A stretch of 64,000 nucleotides of DNA from Fluctibacter halophilus. Lineage in GTDB: Bacteria; Pseudomonadota; Gammaproteobacteria; Enterobacterales; Alteromonadaceae. The position numbers and the translations under genes were made by a program. The notes beneath the pieces are model-generated. The model saw only the letters and a program-made list of their open reading frames with translations, was not told where the DNA came from and searched no databases. The stretch is taken from contig NZ_JAJEWP010000001.1 in the NCBI RefSeq assembly GCF_020687825.1, forward strand, positions 358,078 to 422,077, given 5' to 3'. Shown piece after piece: positions 29,941 to 38,187 of the stretch; position 1 is the stretch's first letter, and each line of letters begins with the position of its first letter.

Positions 29941-30363
29941 TCAGAACATCCGCCACAGCCGATGCCGACGACGGGCACGCAGCCGTTGTTCAACCGCACC
30001 AATCACCCTGATTGTCGAGGTGGCGAGTATGTGGACACTGTCTTTGCGACGCAGCTCAAAATGACGATCCTCACCCGCGACAAAGGGCAGATGGAAGGTC
30101 CCGGTCCAGGCGTCTGACCAGCAGGCCATCGGGATCTGTGAGCCACTTTCCCACAGACAATAGGCTCCCTGCGTCGGCGCTTCCCAGATGAATGCGGCGT
30201 TGATGTCACAACTGACCTGATCCTGGGCCAACTCACAGGTTCCCGGGCTGGCGATCAGGCTGGCAACCCGCGGTGGCATCGGCTGCTGCTGAGCATTTAC
30301 AGGTGCTGTCAGGCATAAACTGAGGCCCAGCAGTGCGGGGCGCAATCCCTTCAGAATGACCAC
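29941..30363 (-). CDS. DUF3019 family exported protein
   Basis: A 140-residue protein with a signal peptide (LLGLSLCLTAPVNAQ) and a domain recognisable as DUF3019 (VASLIASPGTCELAQDQVSC; FIWEAPTQGAYCLWE; FELRRKDSVHILATSTIRVIG). It probably adopts an Ig-like beta fold with a disulphide. Start is GTG 30363, overlapping the 3' end of the MipA gene by 13 bp, so translation is coupled. From memory of related genomes, DUF3019 genes often neighbour MipA/OmpV and two-component genes, as here. Molecular function unknown. Confidence 0.75.
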   Translation of the reverse strand: MVILKGLRPALLGLSLCLTAPVNAQQQPMPPRVASLIASPGTCELAQDQVSCDINAAFIWEAPTQGAYCLWESGSQIPMACWSDAWTGTFHLPFVAGEDRHFELRRKDSVHILATSTIRVIGAVEQRLRARRRHRLWRMF

Positions 30364-31181
30364 AGTACCCCCATACCGACGCGGAACGTATCATTGCGAT
30401 CCCCAACAATGGGACTGTCGGCGATACCGTCGCTGAAAAAGGCGTAACCGGCGAAGCCAATCAACGACCAATCTTCGCCCAGCGGCCGCTCGGCATACAG
30501 TCGGGCTGAACCAATCCAGGCGGTGGAACCGGTGTAAACCGGACGGGTTAGTGTGGCTTCATGGGGGCGTACACCATAATAGAAATCCACCGCGTCCGAT
30601 GATACGACGGTGATCCCTAACGACGGCATCCAGAGCGCATGACGAGTATAATACTGACGCGCCAGCTCTGCGCTGAACAGGCCGCCTCCGTGGCGACCCA
30701 GGGCATCGTGCAGCAGCCGGACCCGAAGGTCCATTTTGCCGATGGTGGTCAGGTATTCCACACCCACTTCCAGTGACGCGTTGCGTGCATCCAGTCCATC
30801 CAGCACCTGGGTGTCATATTGTTCTTCCGCATCGATGGTTGAAAACCAGGATTCGGCGATCAGATTGACCTGTTGCTTGTTGTCGGCATGAACCACATAG
30901 CCGAGGGTCAGAGGATGTTGGCTGAGGGGCGATGATTCGATAAAAAAATCATCCACATACACGCCGCCTGACAACAAAAGGGAAAGGGCTAACTGGCGAT
31001 CGTTGCGATACATCCCTTCAATCAGAGTTTGTCCATAGGAAAGCGCCAGACCGATGTCCAATTGCCACTCAATATCGTCTGGAATGTAGCGTTTCGGTTC
31101 ATTCGCCTTGGCCCCTGACGATTGAAATAGAAGTGTACCGATCAGTAACGTGATATGTAGAAATGAACAACCCTTTGCCAT
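30351..31181 (-). CDS. MipA/OmpV family outer-membrane protein
   Basis: A 276-residue exported beta-barrel of the MipA/OmpV family (MltA-interacting protein / OmpV). A signal peptide (LHITLLIGTLLFQSSGAKA) is followed by family landmarks such as DIGLALSYG, GGVYVDDFF, YYGVRPHEA and the C-terminal strand FRVGMGVLWSF. MipA is proposed to link the murein hydrolase MltA with PBP1B; members also respond to osmotic and antibiotic stress. I chose ATG 31181 because the signal peptide starts there; the open frame reaches 31247. It is the first gene of the minus-strand cluster mipA-DUF3019-barrel-rstAB. Confidence 0.85.
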   Translation of the reverse strand: MAKGCSFLHITLLIGTLLFQSSGAKANEPKRYIPDDIEWQLDIGLALSYGQTLIEGMYRNDRQLALSLLLSGGVYVDDFFIESSPLSQHPLTLGYVVHADNKQQVNLIAESWFSTIDAEEQYDTQVLDGLDARNASLEVGVEYLTTIGKMDLRVRLLHDALGRHGGGLFSAELARQYYTRHALWMPSLGITVVSSDAVDFYYGVRPHEATLTRPVYTGSTAWIGSARLYAERPLGEDWSLIGFAGYAFFSDGIADSPIVGDRNDTFRVGMGVLWSF

Positions 31182-31360
31182 TGTTATGCCCTTGATGCTT
31201 CCTCCCTTGTTGTCAGGGATGGGTCCTTGCGCCAGCATTGTAGACAACCGGCGAGGAAAAAGAAGGACTTCCCGCCAATTGCTACACTTTTTTACATTTT
31301 CTATGAGTGTGAGAGGCAGGCGAAAAGGTCAGTAAATTACCGCCAAGGTAGGGTGTATAT

Positions 31361-31390
31361 TTGGACAAGGCAAAAAAAGCCACCTACTAT
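31361..31390 (+). promoter_or_regulatory. Predicted promoter of the FHA-kinase operon
   Basis: TTGGAC (31361-31366) and TACTAT (31385-31390) with an 18-bp spacer, 37 bases upstream of the FHA start codon. There is hardly any Shine-Dalgarno sequence before that ATG. Confidence 0.5.
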
Positions 31391-31426
31391 GAAGGTTCGT
31401 TTTGGACAAAACTGTACCCATAAATC

Positions 31427-32413
31427 ATGGCAACTTTCACGGATCAGGATGGGTATGCGTTACCAATAGCGCCCCACCATGTGTTTGGACGGCTAGCAGG
31501 TGTTGTTGACAGTGCGATTGACGCGCCTGAAATCTCGAGGATTCACGCGGTTGTATACTGGGAAGACAATGGCTGGTGGTTACGGGACGAAAGTCGCAAT
31601 GGCAGCTGGCTGAACGGTCGTCGTGTTGTATCTTCGCAACCGGTACCGTTGCAGAAGGGGGATGCAATACAATTTGCCGGTCTGAGCACACCCTTGCTTA
31701 CGTTATCTGATGTGTCACCACCGGCGACCTTCCTGTGTCGCTATGTGCCCCATCGCTGCGTGTGTGATGAGGTTATCCCGTTACATGCCCATCAGCTACT
31801 GCCTTCGGAACAGGATGCGGAAATCGCGGTGTACATTGCTAAACAGCAATGGTGCCTCGAACCCCTCGACAGTCACAACCCCATACGGCTGCTCAACGAC
31901 AAAGCCTGGATTCGGTTCAAGGGGCAACGCTGGCAACTGCGAATGGGGGAGGTCCCCAAAGAAACCGTCCCCTTGCTGCCGGCGTTGAACAGTTGGCAGG
32001 ATGTTCATTTTGTTTTCCATGTCAGTCAGGATGAGGAAGAAGTCCAGCTGACATGCACCGACGGACAATCGGGACAGATTGATTTGGCGATTCGCAGCCA
32101 TCACTACCTGTGTCTGCTGCTGGCCCGACAACGTATTGTTGATCGCTGCTCGGGGGTGTCGGATATCAATCAGGGATGGTTATACGTCGATCGTCTGGCC
32201 CGTAGCCTTGGGATCACGGAAAGTCACCTGAATATCCAGATATACCGTGCCCGCAGTCAGTTCAGCGAACACTATGCCCTGACCCCTGATGGCCCGGCGT
32301 TGATTGAGCGTGTACCGGGTAAAGTGCGCTGGGGCTGCCCGGACAATGTCATCATCAAAGGGGGACAGACCGAATACGATGGTGTAGAGACGTCCATTCA
32401 GCATCATGCCTGA
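31427..32413 (+). CDS. FHA-domain protein with C-terminal winged-helix-like region
   Basis: FHA domains bind phosphothreonine peptides. Residues about 10-90 form the domain: GR in HVFGRLAG, the SRIHAVV motif and NGSWLNGRRV are the conserved FHA positions. The C-terminal part (about 235-300, WLYVDRLARSLGITESHLNIQIYRARSQF) looks like a helix-turn-helix. The start has no obvious ribosome-binding site, and translation may be weak. The gene overlaps the Ser/Thr kinase gene by 8 bp, so the FHA protein is probably the kinase's partner or substrate. It is the first gene of the region that I interpret as the R-body locus. Confidence 0.85.
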   Translation: MATFTDQDGYALPIAPHHVFGRLAGVVDSAIDAPEISRIHAVVYWEDNGWWLRDESRNGSWLNGRRVVSSQPVPLQKGDAIQFAGLSTPLLTLSDVSPPATFLCRYVPHRCVCDEVIPLHAHQLLPSEQDAEIAVYIAKQQWCLEPLDSHNPIRLLNDKAWIRFKGQRWQLRMGEVPKETVPLLPALNSWQDVHFVFHVSQDEEEVQLTCTDGQSGQIDLAIRSHHYLCLLLARQRIVDRCSGVSDINQGWLYVDRLARSLGITESHLNIQIYRARSQFSEHYALTPDGPALIERVPGKVRWGCPDNVIIKGGQTEYDGVETSIQHHA

Positions 32414-34928
32414 AGCACCGCAATTTTCATCTTTTCAACCTCATACGTTGCCTGGCTATACACTTGAAAGCTGCATAGGACAGGGAGCAATGGGGATCGT
32501 TTACCGTGCCCGAGATGAACGTTTACAGCGCACGGTGGCGATCAAGTTTTTGACCGACTCAGCGCCTGACATTCTGGCGCTCAGAGAAGCCAGGGCGCTT
32601 GCACGCATTTCTCACCCCAATGTCGTGCCCATTTATGACATTATTGAACACGAGCGCGGTGTGGCGCTGGTGATGGCATATTTTGACGCCAGGCCGTTGT
32701 CAGCGATACGCCACTCGGCCAACGGGTCGGTCGAAGCGAGGGTGGATATCCTGTCGCAAATTGCCGCGGGGATAGACGCAATTCATGCCGCCGGGTTGGT
32801 GCATGCCGACATTAAGCCTGCCAACGTGCTGGTCGCCGATGATGGTCAGGTCAAAGTGATTGATTTGGGTATTGCCTGCAAACACTCAGTGGGGGAGGCT
32901 GACGGTGTGCAACAACCCGTCTACGCCACTGAGGCCTATTGCGCGCCCGAAAAACGTCGTTCGGGTGAGGACTCGGTGGCGACCGATATCTATGCCTTTG
33001 GTTTGCTGGGAATTGAGCTACTGACCGGTACATTGCCCTCGTCCTCCACTGCATCATTGAACTGGCAACGTCAAACCGCACAGTCACTGCCGTCATCGCT
33101 GGTGGCGTTGTTGAGCCAGTGTATTGCCACCAAAGCCCGGCTCCGGCCTGACAGTATGGCCGGCGTCGCTGACGTGTTGGCAGCGGTGAAATCTGAGTTG
33201 GTTTCTGCGCGTATCGGCGAACAACCAACCCGACCGCTGACGCCGGCTGATGCCTCGCTGTCCGCTACCTTGTGGCGAAGGGGCAATCTGGTGCTGGGGA
33301 TGGTGGCAGCCCTGCTGCTAACTTCTTCGATGGGTGACCCTGAAGCCGGTGAGATCCGGCGCGTTGTCATAGTGTCGCCGACCATGGCTGACGGTGGGGC
33401 CGTGGGGGAGCAACATGCCATGGTGCTGGCCAGTATCGATCATACCTTGCGCTATTGGGTTGAGCAGCAGCCAGAAATGCAATTGGTCGCAGCAGCACAG
33501 ACCCGGGCGTTGCCGTTAAGGGGAGATGTCATTGCTGCTGCAACCCAGGCCAGCGACATTGTGCTGCCTTTTGTCTCCTGTGGGGCTGGTCAGTGTGAGG
33601 TCATCGTGGAGCGTCTCACCGGTCCAGACTGGACTGTAACGTCCTCACAGCGATGGACGCTACCCTTTGGCAGTGCTGCGATGATGACCAGTGTAGTACG
33701 TAGCCATATTGCTGACGTGATGGGTATACGTGCGCGAGCGCAGGCTGCAATCGATGTGAATGAGGACAGTTACGGAGCGTTCCTGGCGTTGTACTACCGT
33801 ATCCAATTGCAAGGAGAACAAACGCCTGAGGTACTGCAGGCATTACTTCAATTGCTCGACAAACAACGTCACCTGTACCCGGCCTACGGGTTATTGCGCC
33901 AGACAGTCATCAATGTGTATCAGGACAGCGGCGAATCCCATTATCTGGACCTTGCCGAATCGACGCTGCGGGATGCGCCCTACGAATACCGACAAGGCTC
34001 GGCGTTTTTTGTGGATATGTTCTGGCTTGCCCTCAACCGGGGCGACATGACGCGTGCCGGGAAAGCGATCGGGCAGGCACAAACCCGTGGTCTGGACAAT
34101 GTCGAGGCCCATGACTTGCAGGCTGCATTGTACCTTGAACAAGGGCAGTATCCGCGCGCGCTGGAGCACTATCAGCTGGCTCAGTCATTGCGTTTCAGCG
34201 CCCGGCGTTTGTATAGCATGGCGTTGTGTCACTGGTATTTGGGCAACGTCAATAAAGGTCAGCTTGCGCTGGAGCAGTTGCGCACTTTCATGCCACAGGA
34301 CCATGCAGCGAATCAGCTGTTGGGGGCGCTTTACCTGTATTCCGGTCAGGTTGAGCAGGCTGTCGAGATGCTGTCGCTGGTGGTGGCACAGCATCCGCAA
34401 AGCCTGGACTACAACAACCTTGCGCTGGCGTACATGCTGCAAGGGGATTTTGAACAGGCCCGCAGCCAGGCGCAGTTAGCCGTTGAGCAGTCACCGCAAA
34501 ATCCGACTTGGTGGTTAAACCTTGCAGACACACATCGCACCTTGGGTGCCTGGGAAAGCGCCTTTGTCGGTTATCGTCGGGTGTTGGCGTTGATTGGCGA
34601 AGCTCACTCTGCCGATGACTGGTTGTTGGTAGCTCAGGCCAGACTGCACCTTAACCAGACCGGAGGGGCGTTGCATGCGCTGCGCCAGGCGTTCAAGCGC
34701 GCACCGGACAATGGTGAAGTGGCCTATATTGCTGCTTTGATTTACACCGCATTGGGCGAATATCAGTCGGCCATGCTGCATGTGGATCTTGCCCTGCAGG
34801 CTGATATCGGGCCGGTGTGGTTTCGCTTGCCGTGGTTTGCGCCGTTGTGCACAACGGCGCAGTTTCGTGAAGCGCTATCTATCAGTCTGAGCGAATGCCA
34901 ACGACTGGATATCGCCAGCGCCCGTTAA
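32406..34928 (+). CDS. Transmembrane Ser/Thr protein kinase with TPR extension
   Basis: Hanks-type kinase of 840 residues. Residues about 18-265 hold the kinase domain: Gly loop GQGAMG (25-30), Lys47 in VAIKFL, Glu61, catalytic HADIKPAN (133-140; RD replaced by AD), DLG in place of DFG (153-155) and APE (180-182). A transmembrane helix (about 294-309, LVLGMVAALLLTSSMG) leads to an extracytoplasmic region with TolB/adenylate-cyclase-like AAQTRALPL..VLPFVSCG sequence and about eight TPR repeats. The non-RD catalytic loop suggests constitutive or lower-regulated activity. It overlaps the FHA gene and precedes the R-body regulator and reb genes. Confidence 0.9.
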   Translation: MPEAPQFSSFQPHTLPGYTLESCIGQGAMGIVYRARDERLQRTVAIKFLTDSAPDILALREARALARISHPNVVPIYDIIEHERGVALVMAYFDARPLSAIRHSANGSVEARVDILSQIAAGIDAIHAAGLVHADIKPANVLVADDGQVKVIDLGIACKHSVGEADGVQQPVYATEAYCAPEKRRSGEDSVATDIYAFGLLGIELLTGTLPSSSTASLNWQRQTAQSLPSSLVALLSQCIATKARLRPDSMAGVADVLAAVKSELVSARIGEQPTRPLTPADASLSATLWRRGNLVLGMVAALLLTSSMGDPEAGEIRRVVIVSPTMADGGAVGEQHAMVLASIDHTLRYWVEQQPEMQLVAAAQTRALPLRGDVIAAATQASDIVLPFVSCGAGQCEVIVERLTGPDWTVTSSQRWTLPFGSAAMMTSVVRSHIADVMGIRARAQAAIDVNEDSYGAFLALYYRIQLQGEQTPEVLQALLQLLDKQRHLYPAYGLLRQTVINVYQDSGESHYLDLAESTLRDAPYEYRQGSAFFVDMFWLALNRGDMTRAGKAIGQAQTRGLDNVEAHDLQAALYLEQGQYPRALEHYQLAQSLRFSARRLYSMALCHWYLGNVNKGQLALEQLRTFMPQDHAANQLLGALYLYSGQVEQAVEMLSLVVAQHPQSLDYNNLALAYMLQGDFEQARSQAQLAVEQSPQNPTWWLNLADTHRTLGAWESAFVGYRRVLALIGEAHSADDWLLVAQARLHLNQTGGALHALRQAFKRAPDNGEVAYIAALIYTALGEYQSAMLHVDLALQADIGPVWFRLPWFAPLCTTAQFREALSISLSECQRLDIASAR

Positions 34929-35371
34929 CCCTGATTGCCTTTGATGCCGATTTTCGGATCCTGTGAGTAATACTGGGTATAGCCAGACTCTGAGGGCGTT
35001 GCATCAGTGCACACCAATTGGAAATTAAATGCCTGATAGTGCTCAGATGCGTGCAACAGGTTTAAGGTTACCGTCAGTTGATTGCGGGCGTTGTTGATGT
35101 GCACATTGTATGTGACGGGCGCTCGGATCTTATCCAGCATGGTGGCGTTAAAGGCATACACAAAGGCTTTGCTGGACAAATTAAACACCAATTGTGCGGT
35201 CTGAAAATGGTCGAAATCAATGTCGAACGGAAACGGGTCATCGCTTTCCATGCCAGCGTCCGGCGAAGTGCCTTTATAGCGGAACGCCCACGCATCGTGA
35301 GGGTGAGGGACAACATCGAAATAAAACACGTGTTCTGTCAGTTGGCGGTCGGATTTGGAGAGCGTTGTCAT
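34925..35371 (-). CDS. Hypothetical protein in the R-body locus, opposite strand
   Basis: A 148-residue protein beginning MTTLSKSDRQLTEHVFYFDV, with no signal peptide or membrane helix and an alternating pattern suggestive of beta strands (TAQLVFNLSSKAFVYAFNA, TYNVHINNARNQLTVTLNL). I recognise no family. The start has AAGGA upstream. It is the only minus-strand gene in the 31.4-45.3 kb block, overlaps the kinase gene end by 4 bp, and is divergent from the AAA/AraC regulator, sharing a 226-bp upstream region with the operator-like site at 35494. Confidence 0.6.
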   Translation of the reverse strand: MTTLSKSDRQLTEHVFYFDVVPHPHDAWAFRYKGTSPDAGMESDDPFPFDIDFDHFQTAQLVFNLSSKAFVYAFNATMLDKIRAPVTYNVHINNARNQLTVTLNLLHASEHYQAFNFQLVCTDATPSESGYTQYYSQDPKIGIKGNQG

Positions 35372-35493
35372 GAGCACGTCCTTGTGTGAATAGAAGATGA
35401 AGGCTTAAATATTTGCCTTATCATAACTCTAGCAGGCTTTATTATTTCTGCCAGGAGGTGACATTTCTGTAATCTCCTGTAATGCACTTTTCA

Positions 35494-35510
35494 TTGCGCC
35501 TTTTCTACCC
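35494..35510 (+). promoter_or_regulatory. Single operator-like site upstream of the R-body regulator gene
   Basis: TTGCGC-N6-TACCC, one mismatch from the TGGCGC-N6-TACCC repeats upstream of the reb genes (37124-37162). It lies 88 bases before the regulator ATG, in the divergent region shared with the 34925-35371 gene. It may mean autoregulation. Confidence 0.4.
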
Positions 35511-35597
35511 TTGTCGGTCTCTATTATTGCATTTGCACCGCCTGATCCGATCACGAAACCAGGTTGGTAGCGTTGTCACCGGGTCAGGGAGCACCCC

Positions 35598-37088
35598 ATG
35601 AATGTGTCACAACTGCAGACTTTTGAACGGGAATGTCTACAAGCTCTGGAAGGCTATCGTTGCAATCCACACTCGTTGCATCTTCAGATCCGACTGAATG
35701 CCAGCGGCGAACAGTGGCTGGGGTATACCGGCGGGGCACTACTGGCGGGCACATCGCCGGCTTTGCTGTCGCAGCAACCTGGTGCGGGTGATACTGCCGG
35801 ACACAAGGTATCTTATCCGTTAGTACTGGGAACGCAGTGTATCGGGGACATAGGGGTTAGCGGATTATCCCCAGAGGCAGTGGAGGATGGTAGCCACTAC
35901 CCGGCGCTGATGACATTGAGCAACATCGTAGTGCGTTATCTCATCCGGGCCCGGGTGGAGCACTCCGCTGAGCAACAAGTATGCTGGTGCGGTAACAGTC
36001 CGGCGCTGAGAGCGTTGGAATTGCGTTTGCCGTCTTTGGCCAGTGTGGATTTGCCGGTGTTATTGATTGGACCCTGTGGCAGCGGCAAGCGTATTGCCGC
36101 CAGTACCCTGCATTGTCACAGTCACCGCCATCACTGCCCGCTGGTGTATCTGTCAATGGAGGGGGGGGCATCGAAACAACAGGACGCGTCACTGCATGAC
36201 GCATGGCAACGGGCGCATGGTGGTACCCTGAGTGTTCGGTTGTCCTCTACCCAGGCACCTGCTCGCGTGGCTGAGCGCATTATCCAGTGGCAAACCAAAA
36301 GCGGTAGCGACGTTCCAGATGTTCGCCTCCTCGTCAGTGTCAGGGACCATGATGCTGAAGGCTTCTCGTCCTGGCCTTGGTTGCGCCTGACCTTACCCAC
36401 CCTATCCCAACGACGAGAGGATATACCGGCATTGTTGACCATGCTGCGGGCCAAGTATCGAGGACTCGCTGATCTGCAGTTTTCTGACGGTGCCGTAAAG
36501 GCCCTTCAGGAGCTGAACTGGAAGGACAATGTCGTCGGGCTGGAACGGTTTGTGGCCCATGTCGCATTGTCATCACCCCACACGACCCTCGAAGGGCAAG
36601 ACATACAGCAAATGGATTTAGCGGACTTTGCGGCAGAAGGAAACGCAGTTCAGTGTTCGGGCGGCGGTATCCTGGATTGGTCCAGTACGCCACCGTGTAG
36701 TTCCGCCGCTGGGTTGGCGGCTTTTGTGCAGGCTATGCTGAGCCCCGACTGGCAAGCCCCTCCATCGTTCCATGTGGCCTTGGTTCGGGCGTTACAGATA
36801 CTGCGTAAGCACGGTGGTGAGCCGTTGCCACTCACCGAACTGGCCCGTCAGGTATTTGTCAGTCCGGCGCATTTATCCGCCTTGTTTCGTCGTCATTTGG
36901 GGGCTTCGTTCAAACCGCTACTGCAACAATTAAGGGTCGAGCGGGCCAAAACGATGTTGCGTGCACAACCACGACAATCGGTGACAGATATTGCTTTTGC
37001 GCTGGGATTTCATGACTTGCGTCACTTTGAAAAGACCTTTCGTCGCCATGTTGGCTGCTGCCCTCGGGTATTCCGGCAGGACGGCTGA
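35598..37088 (+). CDS. Regulator with AAA+ (sigma54-activator-like) core and AraC HTH
   Basis: A 496-residue putative transcription activator of unusual architecture. The N-terminal 120 residues may be a GAF-like sensor. Residues about 150-330 resemble a degenerate NtrC-type AAA+ domain: Walker A GPCGSGKR (158-165), then LSQRREDIPALL and a C-terminal lid with ALQELNWKDNV, but no GAFTGA sigma54-contact loop and no clear Walker B DE. Residues about 395-492 form an AraC/XylS domain (LPLTELARQVFVSPAHLSALF; SVTDIAFALGFHDLRHFEKTF). The fusion should activate sigma70 promoters through the AraC part. It immediately precedes the reb genes. Confidence 0.8.
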   Translation: MNVSQLQTFERECLQALEGYRCNPHSLHLQIRLNASGEQWLGYTGGALLAGTSPALLSQQPGAGDTAGHKVSYPLVLGTQCIGDIGVSGLSPEAVEDGSHYPALMTLSNIVVRYLIRARVEHSAEQQVCWCGNSPALRALELRLPSLASVDLPVLLIGPCGSGKRIAASTLHCHSHRHHCPLVYLSMEGGASKQQDASLHDAWQRAHGGTLSVRLSSTQAPARVAERIIQWQTKSGSDVPDVRLLVSVRDHDAEGFSSWPWLRLTLPTLSQRREDIPALLTMLRAKYRGLADLQFSDGAVKALQELNWKDNVVGLERFVAHVALSSPHTTLEGQDIQQMDLADFAAEGNAVQCSGGGILDWSSTPPCSSAAGLAAFVQAMLSPDWQAPPSFHVALVRALQILRKHGGEPLPLTELARQVFVSPAHLSALFRRHLGASFKPLLQQLRVERAKTMLRAQPRQSVTDIAFALGFHDLRHFEKTFRRHVGCCPRVFRQDG

Positions 37089-37123
37089 ACCGTGCAATCG
37101 ATTTTTACCACTGGATAACGACG

Positions 37124-37162
37124 TGGCGCGAAAAGTACCCATTTTTGGCGCTTTTTTTACCC
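37124..37162 (+). promoter_or_regulatory. Tandem operator TGGCGC-N6-TACCC upstream of reb operon
   Basis: Two exact copies of TGGCGC-N6-TACCC at 37124-37140 and 37146-37162, phased by 22 bp (two helical turns). Direct repeats at about 21-bp phasing are how AraC-family proteins bind. The site lies 114 bases before the first reb ATG. A one-mismatch copy lies upstream of the AraC-type regulator gene. Confidence 0.6.
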
Positions 37163-37275
37163 GCACAAGCGCCGCAAGACTTCTAGTCTGGATCATGTTC
37201 AACGATCAGTGACGCCCTGTGCAGCGCTGCGAAGGACATCCACTTTTTGAATAACACCACAGAACAGGAGTGAAC

Positions 37276-37563
37276 ATGGCATTTCCAACCTCTGTCAATG
37301 ATCAGATCACCGACTCGGTGACGCAGGCCAACGTTGAAGTGCTTGGCGATGCGCCTGCGATGTCAATGGGCAATCTGTTTCAGGCAACTTCTCAGGCGCT
37401 CGGCAACGCAGCGCACAACGCAACGTCTGCGCAGCAGCAAACCGCGGTGACGGCTCAGGCAGCAACCACCATGGGTGTCGCAACGTTGTACTCATTGGAC
37501 ACTGCGTCTACGGGCAAGGCGACATCAGCGATCTTGCAATCCAAAGTCGCGGGTTTGAATTAA
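37276..37563 (+). CDS. rebB: RebB-family R-body structural protein, copy 1
   Basis: A 95-residue member of the RebB family (R-body proteins, Pfam Killing trait). R-bodies are rolled protein ribbons that unroll into long needles and can rupture membranes. Family features are NDQITDSVTQANVEVLGDAPA, the MGNLFQATSQALGNAAHNA segment, AQQQTAVTAQAATTMG and LYSLDTASTGKAT. It is alanine-, threonine- and glutamine-rich, and predicted helical with small hydrophobic faces. ATG 37276 follows AGGAG. It is nearly identical to copy 2 apart from a longer C-terminus (QSKVAGLN). Confidence 0.9.
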   Translation: MAFPTSVNDQITDSVTQANVEVLGDAPAMSMGNLFQATSQALGNAAHNATSAQQQTAVTAQAATTMGVATLYSLDTASTGKATSAILQSKVAGLN

Positions 37564-37592
37564 GTCTTTACCAATAATTGGAGAACTACATC

Positions 37593-37862
37593 ATGGCATT
37601 TCCAACATCAGTTAACAGTCAGATCACTGACTCGGTTACCCAAGCCAATGTCAAGGTCCTGGGCGATGCCCCCGCGTTGTCGATGGGCAATTTGTTCCAG
37701 GCGACATCACAGGCGCTTGGCAACGCAGCACATAACGCCACTACCGCACAACAACAAACGGCAGTGACCGCTCAGGCAGCAACCACGATGGGCGTCGCAA
37801 CGTTGTATTCCATTGATACTGCCAGTACAGGCAAAGCGACCTCAGCCATTCTGGGCTCGTAA
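37593..37862 (+). CDS. rebB: RebB-family R-body structural protein, copy 2
   Basis: An 89-residue paralogue of copy 1, differing at only a few positions (SQITDSVTQANVKVLGDAPALS). It lies 29 bp downstream in the same operon and has a GGAGAACTACATC ribosome site. The near-identity at the protein level and the tandem position show a recent duplication or strong constraint. R-body assembly in other bacteria needs more than one Reb protein, so the copies may be non-equivalent subunits. Confidence 0.9.
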   Translation: MAFPTSVNSQITDSVTQANVKVLGDAPALSMGNLFQATSQALGNAAHNATTAQQQTAVTAQAATTMGVATLYSIDTASTGKATSAILGS

Positions 37863-37884
37863 TTGCGGATAAGGAGTCACTGAA

Positions 37885-38151
37885 ATGGCATTTCCAACCT
37901 CCGTCAACGACCAGATCACAGATGCTGTCACACAGGCCAACGTCAAGGTCCTGGGTGACGCCCCTGCGATAGCGATGGGTAACCTGTTTCAGGCAACGTC
38001 ACAGGCGCTGAGCAATGCGGCACACAATGCCACGTATGCCCAGCAACAAACCAATATTACGGCTCAAGCGGCCACTACGGCAGGGGTAGCGTTATTGTAT
38101 GCCCTTGATACTGCATCAACCGGGAAGGCGACAAAAGCCATTCTTGCATGA
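37885..38151 (+). CDS. rebB: RebB-family R-body structural protein, copy 3
   Basis: An 88-residue paralogue, more diverged in its second half (NATYAQQQTNITAQAATTAGVALLYALD). It has the same N-terminus MAFPTSVNDQITDAVTQANV and C-terminal DTASTGKATKAILA. It is 22 bp after copy 2 with AAGGAGTCACTGAA ahead of the ATG. Part of the four-gene tandem that makes up the first section of the reb operon. Confidence 0.9.
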   Translation: MAFPTSVNDQITDAVTQANVKVLGDAPAIAMGNLFQATSQALSNAAHNATYAQQQTNITAQAATTAGVALLYALDTASTGKATKAILA

Positions 38152-38187
38152 TGCTTCAACCATTCAATCAAATAGAGGGAAACCGAT

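Noticed and set aside
31389-31469. 26-codon plus-strand ORF (MKVRFGQN...) overlapping the FHA start in another frame
   Set aside because: It has no ribosome site and its ATG overlaps the predicted -10 element, so it would not be on the transcript.
37122-37140. TGGCGC...GTAC resembling a sigma54 -24/-12 promoter upstream of the reb genes
   Set aside because: The -12 part lacks TTGC, and the same TGGCGC unit occurs twice with TACCC at 22-bp spacing, which fits an AraC-type operator better; the regulator also lacks GAFTGA.
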